Notes: generated by a model from the letters alone, not told the origin. 5,835 bases of DNA from an uncultured Collinsella sp. (GCA_958370325.1 CATXJW010000073.1:1-5835), one strand, 5' to 3'. Positions 1 through 5,446 are shown, counted from the stretch's first letter. Translations and numbers: made by a program.

Positions 1-26
1 CCACATTATTCGAATGCATATTCATT

Positions 27-38
27 TAGAGCGCTCTA
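27..38. promoter_or_regulatory. Perfect 12-bp palindrome, possible LacI-family operator
   Basis: TAGAGCGCTCTA is its own reverse complement. The core GAGCGCTC with a central CG resembles operators of LacI-family sugar repressors (for example the CelR-type core), which is family knowledge and not proof. It lies 120 bases before the gntR start, in AT-rich DNA. A weak minus-strand promoter could lie beside it (candidate -10 TATTAT on the minus strand at 63-68), which would place the palindrome in the leader of a divergent gene to the left of the window. No such gene is visible, so the target is unknown. Confidence 0.4.
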
Positions 39-110
39 GTTTTTAAAGAGAAGCGGCTTTTAATAATATCTTTCTCGAACTTTTTAAAACGCAATAGGGA
101 TGCTTAGGTG

Positions 111-136
111 TTGAGTATACTTTCTTTTATACTCAA
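111..136. promoter_or_regulatory. Inverted repeat over the gntR promoter, probable autoregulatory operator
   Basis: TTGAGTAT (111-118) and ATACTCAA (129-136) are exact inverted copies separated by 10 bases. Each half also lies in a near-palindromic decamer: GAGTATACTT (113-122) and TTTTATACTC (125-134), whose centres are 12 bp apart. Both halves contain TATACT (116-121 and 128-133), a good match to a -10 box, but neither has a convincing -35. The repeat ends 9 bases before the Shine-Dalgarno of the GntR gene, so a bound protein would cover the core promoter. HutC-type GntR proteins often bind AT-rich palindromes of this kind at their own promoters. Autoregulation here is an inference. Confidence 0.55.
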
Positions 137-145
137 TCAAGCTGG

Positions 146-153
146 AAAGGAGG
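146..153 (+). promoter_or_regulatory. Ribosome binding site of the GntR regulator
   Basis: AAAGGAGG is a near-perfect Shine-Dalgarno, 4 bases before the ATG at 158. It fixes the start of the regulator, and no other in-frame start lies upstream near it. Confidence 0.8.
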
Positions 154-157
154 TTCC

Positions 158-877
158 ATGATTCCCAAATACGAGGCGATAGCTGCGGATATCCGTCGAA
201 GCATCGAGGGTGGCGCTCTAAAGCCGGGCGACAAGCTTCCCACCGTCGTTGAGTTCTGCGAGCTCTATAGCGTTTCCAAAATCACCGTCAAACGAGCTAT
301 CGAGCGAATCACCGAGGAAGGTCTTATTACCAGCCGTCGCGGATCGGGCACCTACGTTAAGGACACGGCGGGACTTCCCGGCCAGGCGTTTTTCCAGGGC
401 AAAAACGACCGTGCCCAGGGTTTTTCGTATGAGCACCGCGGGGAGAAGGTGACCTCGGTGGTCTACGATTTCTCGATTGTTAATCCACCAGCGGACATCG
501 CAGCCCAGCTGGGAATTGCCGAGGATGACTTTGCCTATCACATCGTGCGCGTGCGCCAGGCCGACGAGAAGCCCATCGTTATCGAGTACACCTACATGCC
601 CCTCGAGCTGATTCCGAGCCTTAAAAAGAAGGACCTGTACGAATCGCTCTATCGCTTCATCCGCGAGCAATGCGGGCTGAAGATTTCGAGCTTCCACCGT
701 ACCATTCGCGCCGTGGCAGCAACCGAGGAAGAAGCTGAGCGCCTGGACACCAAACCTGGCTCTCCCCTGCTCGAACTCAAACAGATTGGCTTTTTGGACA
801 GCGGCGCGGCCTTTGAGTATTCGATCTCGCGCAACGTTGGCGACCGCTTTGAGCTACACAACGTAACACTGGCCTAG
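158..877 (+). CDS. GntR-family transcriptional regulator, HutC subfamily (wHTH + UTRA)
   Basis: This is a 239-residue DNA-binding regulator. Residues 2-68 form a GntR winged helix-turn-helix: the KYEAIAADIRRSIEGG opening, LKPGDKLPT, the recognition helix region VSKITVKRAIERI, and the wing GLITSRRGSGTYV. Residues about 88-232 match a UTRA ligand-binding domain, seen in RVRQADEKPIVIEYTYMP (131-148), with its arginines and EYTYMP typical of the fold, and the closing FEYSISRNVGDRFEL. Length is normal for HutC members (about 240). Family members such as TreR, NagR and GmuR bind sugar phosphates and act mainly as repressors. The next gene, 72 bases downstream, is a mannose-6-P isomerase, so a hexose-phosphate or mannoside effector is plausible but unproven. 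The start is fixed by AAAGGAGG at 146-153, and an inverted repeat over the promoter suggests autoregulation. The exact operon regulated cannot be told from this window. Confidence 0.93.
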   Translation: MIPKYEAIAADIRRSIEGGALKPGDKLPTVVEFCELYSVSKITVKRAIERITEEGLITSRRGSGTYVKDTAGLPGQAFFQGKNDRAQGFSYEHRGEKVTSVVYDFSIVNPPADIAAQLGIAEDDFAYHIVRVRQADEKPIVIEYTYMPLELIPSLKKKDLYESLYRFIREQCGLKISSFHRTIRAVAATEEEAERLDTKPGSPLLELKQIGFLDSGAAFEYSISRNVGDRFELHNVTLA

Positions 878-889
878 TTTTGCAATCCG

Positions 890-927
890 GCGGGTGCTCG
901 TTTTGAGCTGTCTTGCGTGGCACCCGC
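890..927 (+). promoter_or_regulatory. Hairpin in the gntR-manA spacer
   Basis: GCGGGTGC (890-897) and GCACCCGC (920-927) are exact inverted copies with a 22-base loop that contains TTTTGAGC. The hairpin occupies half of the 72-base spacer and ends 10 bases before the manA Shine-Dalgarno. No T-run follows, so it is a poor terminator. It could tune expression or mRNA stability of manA, or be an operator. I saw no convincing promoter in this spacer, which favours cotranscription with gntR. Confidence 0.35.
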
Positions 928-937
928 ACAACCTTAT

Positions 938-942
938 GGGAG
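938..942 (+). promoter_or_regulatory. Ribosome binding site deciding the manA start
   Basis: GGGAG lies 7 bases before the ATG at 950. The in-frame ATG at 944 is only 1 base from it, and the ATG at 917 has no good site at the right distance, so 950 is the best start. Confidence 0.6.
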
Positions 943-949
943 TATGCAC

Positions 950-1882
950 ATGTCCGATTTGATTAAACTCACGCCGATCTTCCACGAGAAGATCTGGGGC
1001 GGCCGCCAGCTGGAGACCGTGTTTGGCTACGACATTCCCGAGGGTCCCATCGGTGAGTGCTGGGCCATCTCGGCCCATCCCAACGGCGACTGCCAGATTG
1101 CGGAGGGCCCGTACGCCGGTCACACGCTGTCATGGCTGTGGGCCGAGCACCGCGAACTCTTTGGCAACTGCAAGGGCAAGGAGTTCCCGCTGCTCATCAA
1201 GATTCTGGACGCCAAGGACGACCTTTCGATCCAGATTCATCCCAACGACGAGTACGCCGCCGAGCACGAGAACGGCAGCCTGGGCAAAACCGAGTGCTGG
1301 TATGTGCTGGACTGCGAGCCCGGCTCCACGATCATCGTCGGCCAGCGTGCCAAGGACCGCGCCGAGGCCGCACAGATGATCGAGGAAGGCCGTTGGGACG
1401 ACATGCTCAACGTGCTGCCGATTCACAAGGGCGACTTTTTCCAGATTGATTCCGGTACCGTGCACGCCATCAAGACCGGCACACTCATTTTGGAGACGCA
1501 GCAGTCGAGCGACGTGACGTATCGCCTGTACGACTACGACCGCCCCGGCACCGACGGCAAGCTGCGCCCGCTGCACATTGAGCAGAGCCTCGATTGCATC
1601 GATTTTGACGTTCAGGCTCCGACCGATGGCACCGTGACCGCGCCCGAAGTCGACGGCGTGACCGAGCTCGAGTCCAACCCCTGCTACACCGTCGATCGCG
1701 TGCGCGTCGACGGCAGCAAGACCCTGGAGCAGCGCTGGCCCTTCATGTGCTTGTCGGTCATCGACGGCGAAGGCACCGTCTGCGGCGACCCCGTCCGCAA
1801 GGGAAGCCACCTGCTGGCCCCGAGCACCGTCAGCTCCATCGACCTCGAAGGCAAGATGGAACTGATCATCAGCCACCTGTAA
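950..1882 (+). CDS. manA: Mannose-6-phosphate isomerase, class I, short form
   Basis: This cytoplasmic zinc enzyme interconverts mannose-6-P and fructose-6-P. In that way it feeds mannose into glycolysis or supplies mannose-6-P for nucleotide-sugar and glycan synthesis. From the chosen start the protein is 310 residues, matching the short Firmicutes-type ManA (about 315) rather than the longer E. coli type. The N-terminal KLTPIFHEKIWGG and GECWAISAHPNG (35-46) are typical. The zinc ligands are visible: Q95 and H97 in SIQIHPND, E115 in GKTECW, and H172 in GTVHAI. The conserved arginine is R192 in VTYRLYDYDR. The cupin-like C-terminal half is complete and ends in MELIISHL. Start 950 is preferred to 917 because of the Shine-Dalgarno at 938-942. 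It follows the GntR gene closely in the same direction. The protein shows no truncation or frameshift. Confidence 0.95.
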   Translation: MSDLIKLTPIFHEKIWGGRQLETVFGYDIPEGPIGECWAISAHPNGDCQIAEGPYAGHTLSWLWAEHRELFGNCKGKEFPLLIKILDAKDDLSIQIHPNDEYAAEHENGSLGKTECWYVLDCEPGSTIIVGQRAKDRAEAAQMIEEGRWDDMLNVLPIHKGDFFQIDSGTVHAIKTGTLILETQQSSDVTYRLYDYDRPGTDGKLRPLHIEQSLDCIDFDVQAPTDGTVTAPEVDGVTELESNPCYTVDRVRVDGSKTLEQRWPFMCLSVIDGEGTVCGDPVRKGSHLLAPSTVSSIDLEGKMELIISHL

Positions 1883-1891
1883 GCTACCGAT

Positions 1892-1922
1892 CCCCGAGCG
1901 CTCGCCGGGATGGGGCGCGGGG
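1892..1922 (+). terminator. Weak candidate terminator after manA
   Basis: Starting 9 bases after the manA stop, CCCC (1892-1895) and GCGC (1898-1901) can pair with GCGC (1915-1918) and GGGG (1919-1922), leaving a 2-base GA bulge, and TTT follows. An alternative fold uses ATCCC (1890-1894) with GGGAT (1907-1911) around the palindrome CGAGCGCTCG. The T-run is short, so it may be only a partial terminator. Confidence 0.3.
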
Positions 1923-1947
1923 TTTGGGACAACAAGCTAAAAAGCAA

Positions 1948-1984
1948 CAAGGGGCTCCCCCACTCATCAACGGGGAGCCCCTTG
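1948..1984. terminator. Strong hairpin in the convergent gap, terminator with best T-run on the minus strand
   Basis: An exact 13-bp inverted repeat (1948-1960 and 1972-1984; core AAGGGGCTCCCC) encloses an 11-base loop. Read on the minus strand it is followed by TTGCTTTTTAGC, a reasonable U-tract, so it fits as a backstop for helicase transcripts. On the plus strand the following bases are poor in T, but the very stable stem may still stop manA transcripts. manA and the helicase gene converge here, so a bidirectional role is likely. Confidence 0.65.
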
Positions 1985-2067
1985 CCATGTCTAAGTATTC
2001 AGCCCACCCGGCTCTCCAGATCAAAAAGCGGACGAGCAAGGCGACGTTCGCAAGCAACGTTATCTAA

Positions 2068-2197
2068 GGACCTGGGCGGGCGTATGGGGCAACATCGATC
2101 GCGAGTTCCGCACGCAAAGGAGGCCACTTAATGTGGCCTCCGTCTTGCGCAGGACTGCCCGAGCAGGCGATGTTGCCCCATACGCCCGCCCAGGTCC
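2068..2197. repeat. Exact 30-bp inverted repeat enclosing a nested hairpin
   Basis: The arms 2068-2097 and 2168-2197 are perfect reverse complements over 30 bp (outer end GGACCTGGGCGGGC) with 70 bases between them. Inside, CGCAA (2113-2117) pairs with TTGCG (2145-2149) and a 9-bp stem sits at 2119-2141, so nearly the whole 130 bases can fold into one long rod. The right arm begins 8 bases after the stop codon of the minus-strand helicase. I see no obvious target-site duplication in the flanks and no protein of its own. It could be a MITE-like remnant, a REP-type element or an extended terminator. A database comparison would decide. Confidence 0.85.
2119..2141 (-). terminator. Inner hairpin, probable helicase terminator
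   Basis: GGAGGCCAC (2119-2127) and GTGGCCTCC (2133-2141) are exact inverted copies with a 5-base loop TTAAT. On the minus strand the stem is followed by TTTGCGT, a short U-tract. It lies 64 bases past the helicase stop codon and is nested in the 30-bp inverted repeat. The weak U-tract makes the assignment moderate, and the hairpin at 1948-1984 may complete termination. Confidence 0.55.
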
Positions 2198-2204
2198 GCC
2201 GGGA

Positions 2205-5105
2205 TTATAACAGCTTGACGATCGGTGCAAAGCCCTTCATCAGCTTTTTGGTCTGGCCGGTCTTTTCGAATTGAACCTCGATCATGTCTCCGGCGACCGA
2301 GATCACGGTACCCGTGCCAAAGGTCTTGTGGCTCACGGTATCGCCCGCGGCAAAGTCCTGCGACGCGCTGGCGCGATCGACCTTGCGCTCCACCGTCGGC
2401 GACACCTTAGACGACGGCTTTTTGGCTCGCGGCGCGCCCGAGCCAAAGGTCGAGGCAACGCGGCCGGCGTCAGGCGAAACCCCACGATGGCGCTCGGTCC
2501 CATAGCTGCTGCCGCCAAAGAAGTCGTCAAAGCTCGACCCGCCGCGCGAGCCGGAGCCGCCGGTCGAGCGCGTATGCGAACCGAACACCTTGCCGCCATA
2601 CATGTCCGAACCCATACCCGAGCCAAACGTGCCGTGTCGGTCGCCGCGCTTCTCCCAGCCCGTGCCCTCAAAACCAGCAGAACCGATACCGCTAAACTCG
2701 ATATCCTCAAACGGAATCTCGTTGAGGAAGCGCGAGCGCGGGTTGGCAGAGGTCGATCCGTAGGTGCGACGCGTGGCCGCATAGGTCAGGAACAGGCGCT
2801 TGCGGGCGCGCGTGATGGCGACGTAGGCCAGGCGACGCTCCTCCTCGAGCTTGCCCGGGTCATCGCTGCCGCCAAAGTCGTGCACATGCGGGAAGATGCC
2901 CTCCTCCATGCCGGCCACGAACACCGCCGGAAACTCCAGGCCCTTGGCGGAGTGGATGGTCATCATGGTGATGGCATGCGTCTCGCCGGCCAGGGAATCC
3001 AAGTCGGAGCGCAGGGCCAGCCACTCCATGAGTGCCGGCAGCGCCTTACAGGTGAGCGGACCGTAGGTGCGCTCGATCTCGTCGGCATGCACGGCACCCG
3101 CCGGCATCTCCGCCGGCGCGGCATACGCGTTGCCCGCAATGGCGGCGGCCAGGGCATCCTGCGGCGAGAGCGCCGGGGCGGCTAGGCTATCGAGCGGATT
3201 GGAACCTGCGGCATCGCGCGCGCCGACGAGTGCCTCAAACGAGGATGCCGGGGCAGATGGCCCCGGTTCGGGCGCAGGCGCGCTCACCACGACGGGCTCG
3301 GGCTCGGCGCCGGCAGGCACGTCGGCAACACCGGCTGCGCGCAGCTCTTCTAGGCTCTCGAGCGTACCCTCAATATCCTCGTGCGTCTCCTCAAATTCGG
3401 CAGCGACGCCCAGGAATTCTTGGATGTTCTCGGCGCGGCTCTCGGACTCCATGGTGCCCTCGGCACGAAACGCCTGCAGAAGGCCCGTCTTATCGACAAT
3501 CATCTCGACGACGTCCTTGAGCTCGCCGTCCATGCGGCGGCCCTCGCGCACCAGCGACACAAAGCTCGACAGGCCATTGCGCACCTTGGCGCTAAACATG
3601 CCGGTTTCGGCGCATGCAATCTCGCAAGCCTGGAAGAACGAGCAACGGTTGTCGCGCGCCAGCTGCTCGATCTTTTGGATCGAGGTGGAACCGATGCCGC
3701 GGCGCGGCGTGTTGATGACGCGCTTGACGCTCATCTCGTCTGCCGGGTTCACGATCATCTTGAGATAGGCCATGACATCGCGAATCTCGGCACGGTCGAA
3801 GAATCGCGTGCCGCCCACGATCTTGTAGGGCACGCCCGCGCGCAGAAACATATCTTCGAGGATACGCGACTGGGCGTTGGTGCGATAGAACACGGCGATG
3901 TCGTCGTAGCTCGTGCCCTTGGAGTGCAGCTTCTCGATCTCACCGGCAATCCAGCGGCCCTCGTCGCGCTCGTCGCTCGCCTGGAAGGCCTGGATCTTCT
4001 CGCCATCGCCTTCGGCCGTAAACAGGCGCTTGTCCTTGCGCTGCGAGTTGTGGCGCACCACGGCATTGGCGGCGCTCAGGATGTGACCCGTGGAACGATA
4101 GTTCTGCTCCAGCTTGACGGTCTTGCAGTTTTTAAAGTCCTTCTCAAAGTCCAGGATGTTGGTGATGTCGGCGCCACGCCAGCTGTAAATGGACTGGTCA
4201 TCGTCGCCTACGACCATAAGGTTTTGGTACTTGGCGGCCAGCAGGTTAGCGATCTCGTACTGGACGTGGTTGGTGTCCTGATACTCGTCGACGCTAATGT
4301 AGCGGAAACGCTCTTGGTACTTGTCGAGCACCTCGGGGCGGGTGCGCAGCAGCTCGAGCGCGCGCACGAGCAGGTCGTCAAAGTCCATCGCATTGGCGGC
4401 GCGCAGGCGGCGCTCCAGCTCTAGGTAGACTTGCGCGGCCTTTTTGTCGTTGGGGCTATCGGCGCTCTTGAGCATGTCCTCGGGGCCGATCATGGCGTTT
4501 TTGGCCGAACTGATCTTGCTGCGGATCATATTAATGGGGAACTGCTTTTGCTCGATGCCGAGTGCCTGCATAATGTCACGCACCATGCGCTTTGAGTCAT
4601 CGTCATCGTAGATGGTGAACTGGCCGGTGTAGCCCAGCAGGTCGGCGTCCTCGCGCAGCATGCGCACGCACATAGCATGGAAGGTGCACACCCACATGCC
4701 GCGGGTGCCGCTGGGAATGAGTGCCGCCAGACGCTCGCGCATCTCTGCCGCGGCCTTGTTGGTAAACGTAATGGCAAGAACCTGCCAAGGCTTAACACCC
4801 AGGTCGCCGAGCATATGCGCGATGCGGAAGGTCAAGACGCGGGTCTTGCCCGAGCCGGCGCCGGCGAGCACCAGCAACGGGCCCTCGGTGGTCAGGACGG
4901 CCTCGCGCTGGGCAGGGTTCAGACTATCGATATCGGCGAGCGGCTTGGCGGGTTTGGGCGCCGGAGCCGGGGCGTCGTAGATGTCGAGCGGAACGAGCTC
5001 GGGCTCCGGCGCAGCGGGGGCGGTGTATGCATCGAGCGGCACGGGTTCCGGCGCGGGCGGCACGGGTACCGCGGCGTTCTTTTCCCAGGGCAAGGGCTGG
5101 GTCAT
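2205..5105 (-). CDS. pcrA: PcrA/UvrD-type superfamily 1 ATP-dependent 3'-5' DNA helicase
   Basis: This helicase unwinds DNA with ATP in nucleotide-excision and mismatch repair, replication restart and clearance of recombinase or stalled polymerase. The protein has 966 residues from the chosen start (PcrA is usually about 720-780). Visible motifs, numbered from that start: Q motif LNPAQREAV (62-70); Walker A AGAGSGKT (81-88); Ia ITFTNKAAAEM (112-122); motif II VDEYQDTN (272-279); motif III VVGDDDQSIYSWRGA (298-312); motif IV LEQNYRST (332-339); motif V TIHSAKGLEF (716-725); motif VI AYVAITRARKR (761-771). The C-terminus (about 917-966, FAAGDTVSHKTFGTGTVISV) resembles the Tudor-like domain by which PcrA binds RNA polymerase. 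Extra length comes from a Pro/Ala-rich N-terminus (1-57), a Pro/Ala-rich insertion (about 590-672) and a Gly/Ser-rich linker (about 804-897). Start 5105 has GAGGAG 6 bases upstream. An in-frame start at 5189 would lie upstream of the likely -10 box. pcrA and uvrD are names for the same family role here. Confidence 0.96.
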   Translation of the reverse strand: MTQPLPWEKNAAVPVPPAPEPVPLDAYTAPAAPEPELVPLDIYDAPAPAPKPAKPLADIDSLNPAQREAVLTTEGPLLVLAGAGSGKTRVLTFRIAHMLGDLGVKPWQVLAITFTNKAAAEMRERLAALIPSGTRGMWVCTFHAMCVRMLREDADLLGYTGQFTIYDDDDSKRMVRDIMQALGIEQKQFPINMIRSKISSAKNAMIGPEDMLKSADSPNDKKAAQVYLELERRLRAANAMDFDDLLVRALELLRTRPEVLDKYQERFRYISVDEYQDTNHVQYEIANLLAAKYQNLMVVGDDDQSIYSWRGADITNILDFEKDFKNCKTVKLEQNYRSTGHILSAANAVVRHNSQRKDKRLFTAEGDGEKIQAFQASDERDEGRWIAGEIEKLHSKGTSYDDIAVFYRTNAQSRILEDMFLRAGVPYKIVGGTRFFDRAEIRDVMAYLKMIVNPADEMSVKRVINTPRRGIGSTSIQKIEQLARDNRCSFFQACEIACAETGMFSAKVRNGLSSFVSLVREGRRMDGELKDVVEMIVDKTGLLQAFRAEGTMESESRAENIQEFLGVAAEFEETHEDIEGTLESLEELRAAGVADVPAGAEPEPVVVSAPAPEPGPSAPASSFEALVGARDAAGSNPLDSLAAPALSPQDALAAAIAGNAYAAPAEMPAGAVHADEIERTYGPLTCKALPALMEWLALRSDLDSLAGETHAITMMTIHSAKGLEFPAVFVAGMEEGIFPHVHDFGGSDDPGKLEEERRLAYVAITRARKRLFLTYAATRRTYGSTSANPRSRFLNEIPFEDIEFSGIGSAGFEGTGWEKRGDRHGTFGSGMGSDMYGGKVFGSHTRSTGGSGSRGGSSFDDFFGGSSYGTERHRGVSPDAGRVASTFGSGAPRAKKPSSKVSPTVERKVDRASASQDFAAGDTVSHKTFGTGTVISVAGDMIEVQFEKTGQTKKLMKGFAPIVKLL

Positions 5106-5111
5106 GGGCGA

Positions 5112-5117
5112 CTCCTC
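5112..5117 (-). promoter_or_regulatory. Ribosome binding site deciding the helicase start
   Basis: On the minus strand GAGGAG stands 6 bases before the ATG at 5105-5103 (protein start MTQPLPWEKN). It supports this start over the longer in-frame start at 5189. Confidence 0.75.
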
Positions 5118-5166
5118 ATCTGACGGACGGCGCGCCTGCGGGCGGCGCCATAGTTTGAGCCGTACC

Positions 5167-5197
5167 AGTATACCGAGCCGCGCGGACACCGACGCAA
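5167..5197 (-). promoter_or_regulatory. Candidate sigma-70-type promoter of the helicase gene
   Basis: On the minus strand TATACT (5172-5167) is a strong -10 match. TTGCGT (5197-5192) is a candidate -35, with a spacing of 19 bases, longer than the ideal 17. Transcription would begin near 5160 and give a leader of about 55 bases before the ATG at 5105. This location is further evidence against the start at 5189. Confidence 0.5.
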
Positions 5198-5244
5198 ATC
5201 ACACCACGACTCCGTGCGCCACCGTCAGGCCCGCCCCAGCGAAT

Positions 5245-5311
5245 TTGGTGCATTGGGGTCAGGTTAGTATGCACCATGTTGCTACAAAGTAACCTGACCC
5301 CAATGCACCAA
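5245..5311. repeat. Exact 22-bp inverted repeat with 23-base loop, REP or mobile-element-like palindrome
   Basis: The arms 5245-5266 and 5290-5311 are perfect reverse complements; the outer end is TTGGTGCATTGGGGTCAGG. The loop repeats part of the right arm: TGCACCA occurs at 5270-5276 and at 5304-5310, so the left arm's TGGTGCA (5246-5252) has two possible partners. The GGGGTCAGG / CCTGACCCC core recalls palindromes found beside REP-associated (Y1) transposase genes. That link is from memory and needs a search. It has no T-run and lies between the uppP terminator and the helicase promoter. No transposase gene is present here. Confidence 0.8.
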
Positions 5312-5346
5312 TCACGGAGCCACCGATGTCATGGCAACGGTAGCGG

Positions 5347-5446
5347 GCGGCGGCCAGGGCGAACAAATTGGCATGAAAAGAGGGCGGCATAGACCTTTTG
5401 GTCATGCCGCCCTCTGTGAATAGCAAGTTGTCGCCCTGGCCGCCGC
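5347..5446. repeat. Nested inverted repeat downstream of uppP
   Basis: The outer arms GCGGCGGCCAGGGCGA (5347-5362) and its exact reverse complement (5431-5446) are 16 bp long. Pairing continues inward, with one bulged A and one mismatch, through CAAATTG (5364-5370) against CAAGTTG (5424-5430). The terminator hairpin 5379-5415 sits at the centre. The outer right arm begins 15 bases after the uppP stop. The whole 100 bases can fold into one rod-like structure. Confidence 0.75.
5379..5415 (-). terminator. Intrinsic terminator of uppP
   Basis: AGAGGGCGGCAT (5379-5390) and ATGCCGCCCTCT (5404-5415) form a perfect 12-bp stem. It is extended by GACC (5392-5395) / GGTC (5400-5403) after a bulged A and closed by a 4-base loop. 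On the minus strand the stem ends in a T and TTTC follows. It lies 46 bases past the uppP stop, so it should separate uppP from the helicase gene. Confidence 0.8.

Noticed and set aside
1..157. Riboswitch or tRNA-like structure upstream of gntR
   Set aside because: Only short DNA-style palindromes are visible. I found no conserved riboswitch core and no cloverleaf.
1130..1876. Minus-strand open frame of 248 codons opposite manA
   Set aside because: Shadow of manA, whose zinc-site motifs are intact on the plus strand. The antisense product has no recognisable domain.
1987..2067. 26-codon frame starting MSKYSAHPALQIKKR after the strong hairpin
   Set aside because: Its only upstream GGGGAG lies inside the hairpin stem. 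There is no promoter and nothing recognisable in the peptide. It is too short to support by itself.
2068..2197. Two-repeat CRISPR or an intact insertion sequence
   Set aside because: The arms are inverted, not direct, there is no spacer series, and 70 internal bases cannot encode a transposase.
2131..2274. 47-codon plus-strand frame with AAAGGAGG (2116-2123) placed ideally 7 bases before its ATG
   Set aside because: The ribosome-site match is one arm of the inner hairpin and would be base-paired in RNA. The frame runs through the 30-bp repeat arm and antisense into the helicase C-terminus, and the peptide has no sensible features.
3381..4424. Long plus-strand open frame (347 codons) opposite the helicase gene, with others at 2271-3185 and 3067-3768
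   Set aside because: These are shadows of a high-GC gene. The minus strand has a full set of helicase motifs, and the plus-strand frames give low-complexity proteins with no family resemblance.
5106..5189. Helicase start 28 codons further upstream (MSARLGILVRLKLW)
   Set aside because: It has no good ribosome site, and it would start upstream of the likely -10 box at 5167-5172. The start at 5105 has GAGGAG at the right distance.
5270..5293. Tiny frame ATG CAC CAT ... TAA (MHHVATK) in the loop of the 22-bp palindrome
   Set aside because: It is seven codons long, has no ribosome site of its own and lies in a repeat element. It is best explained by chance.
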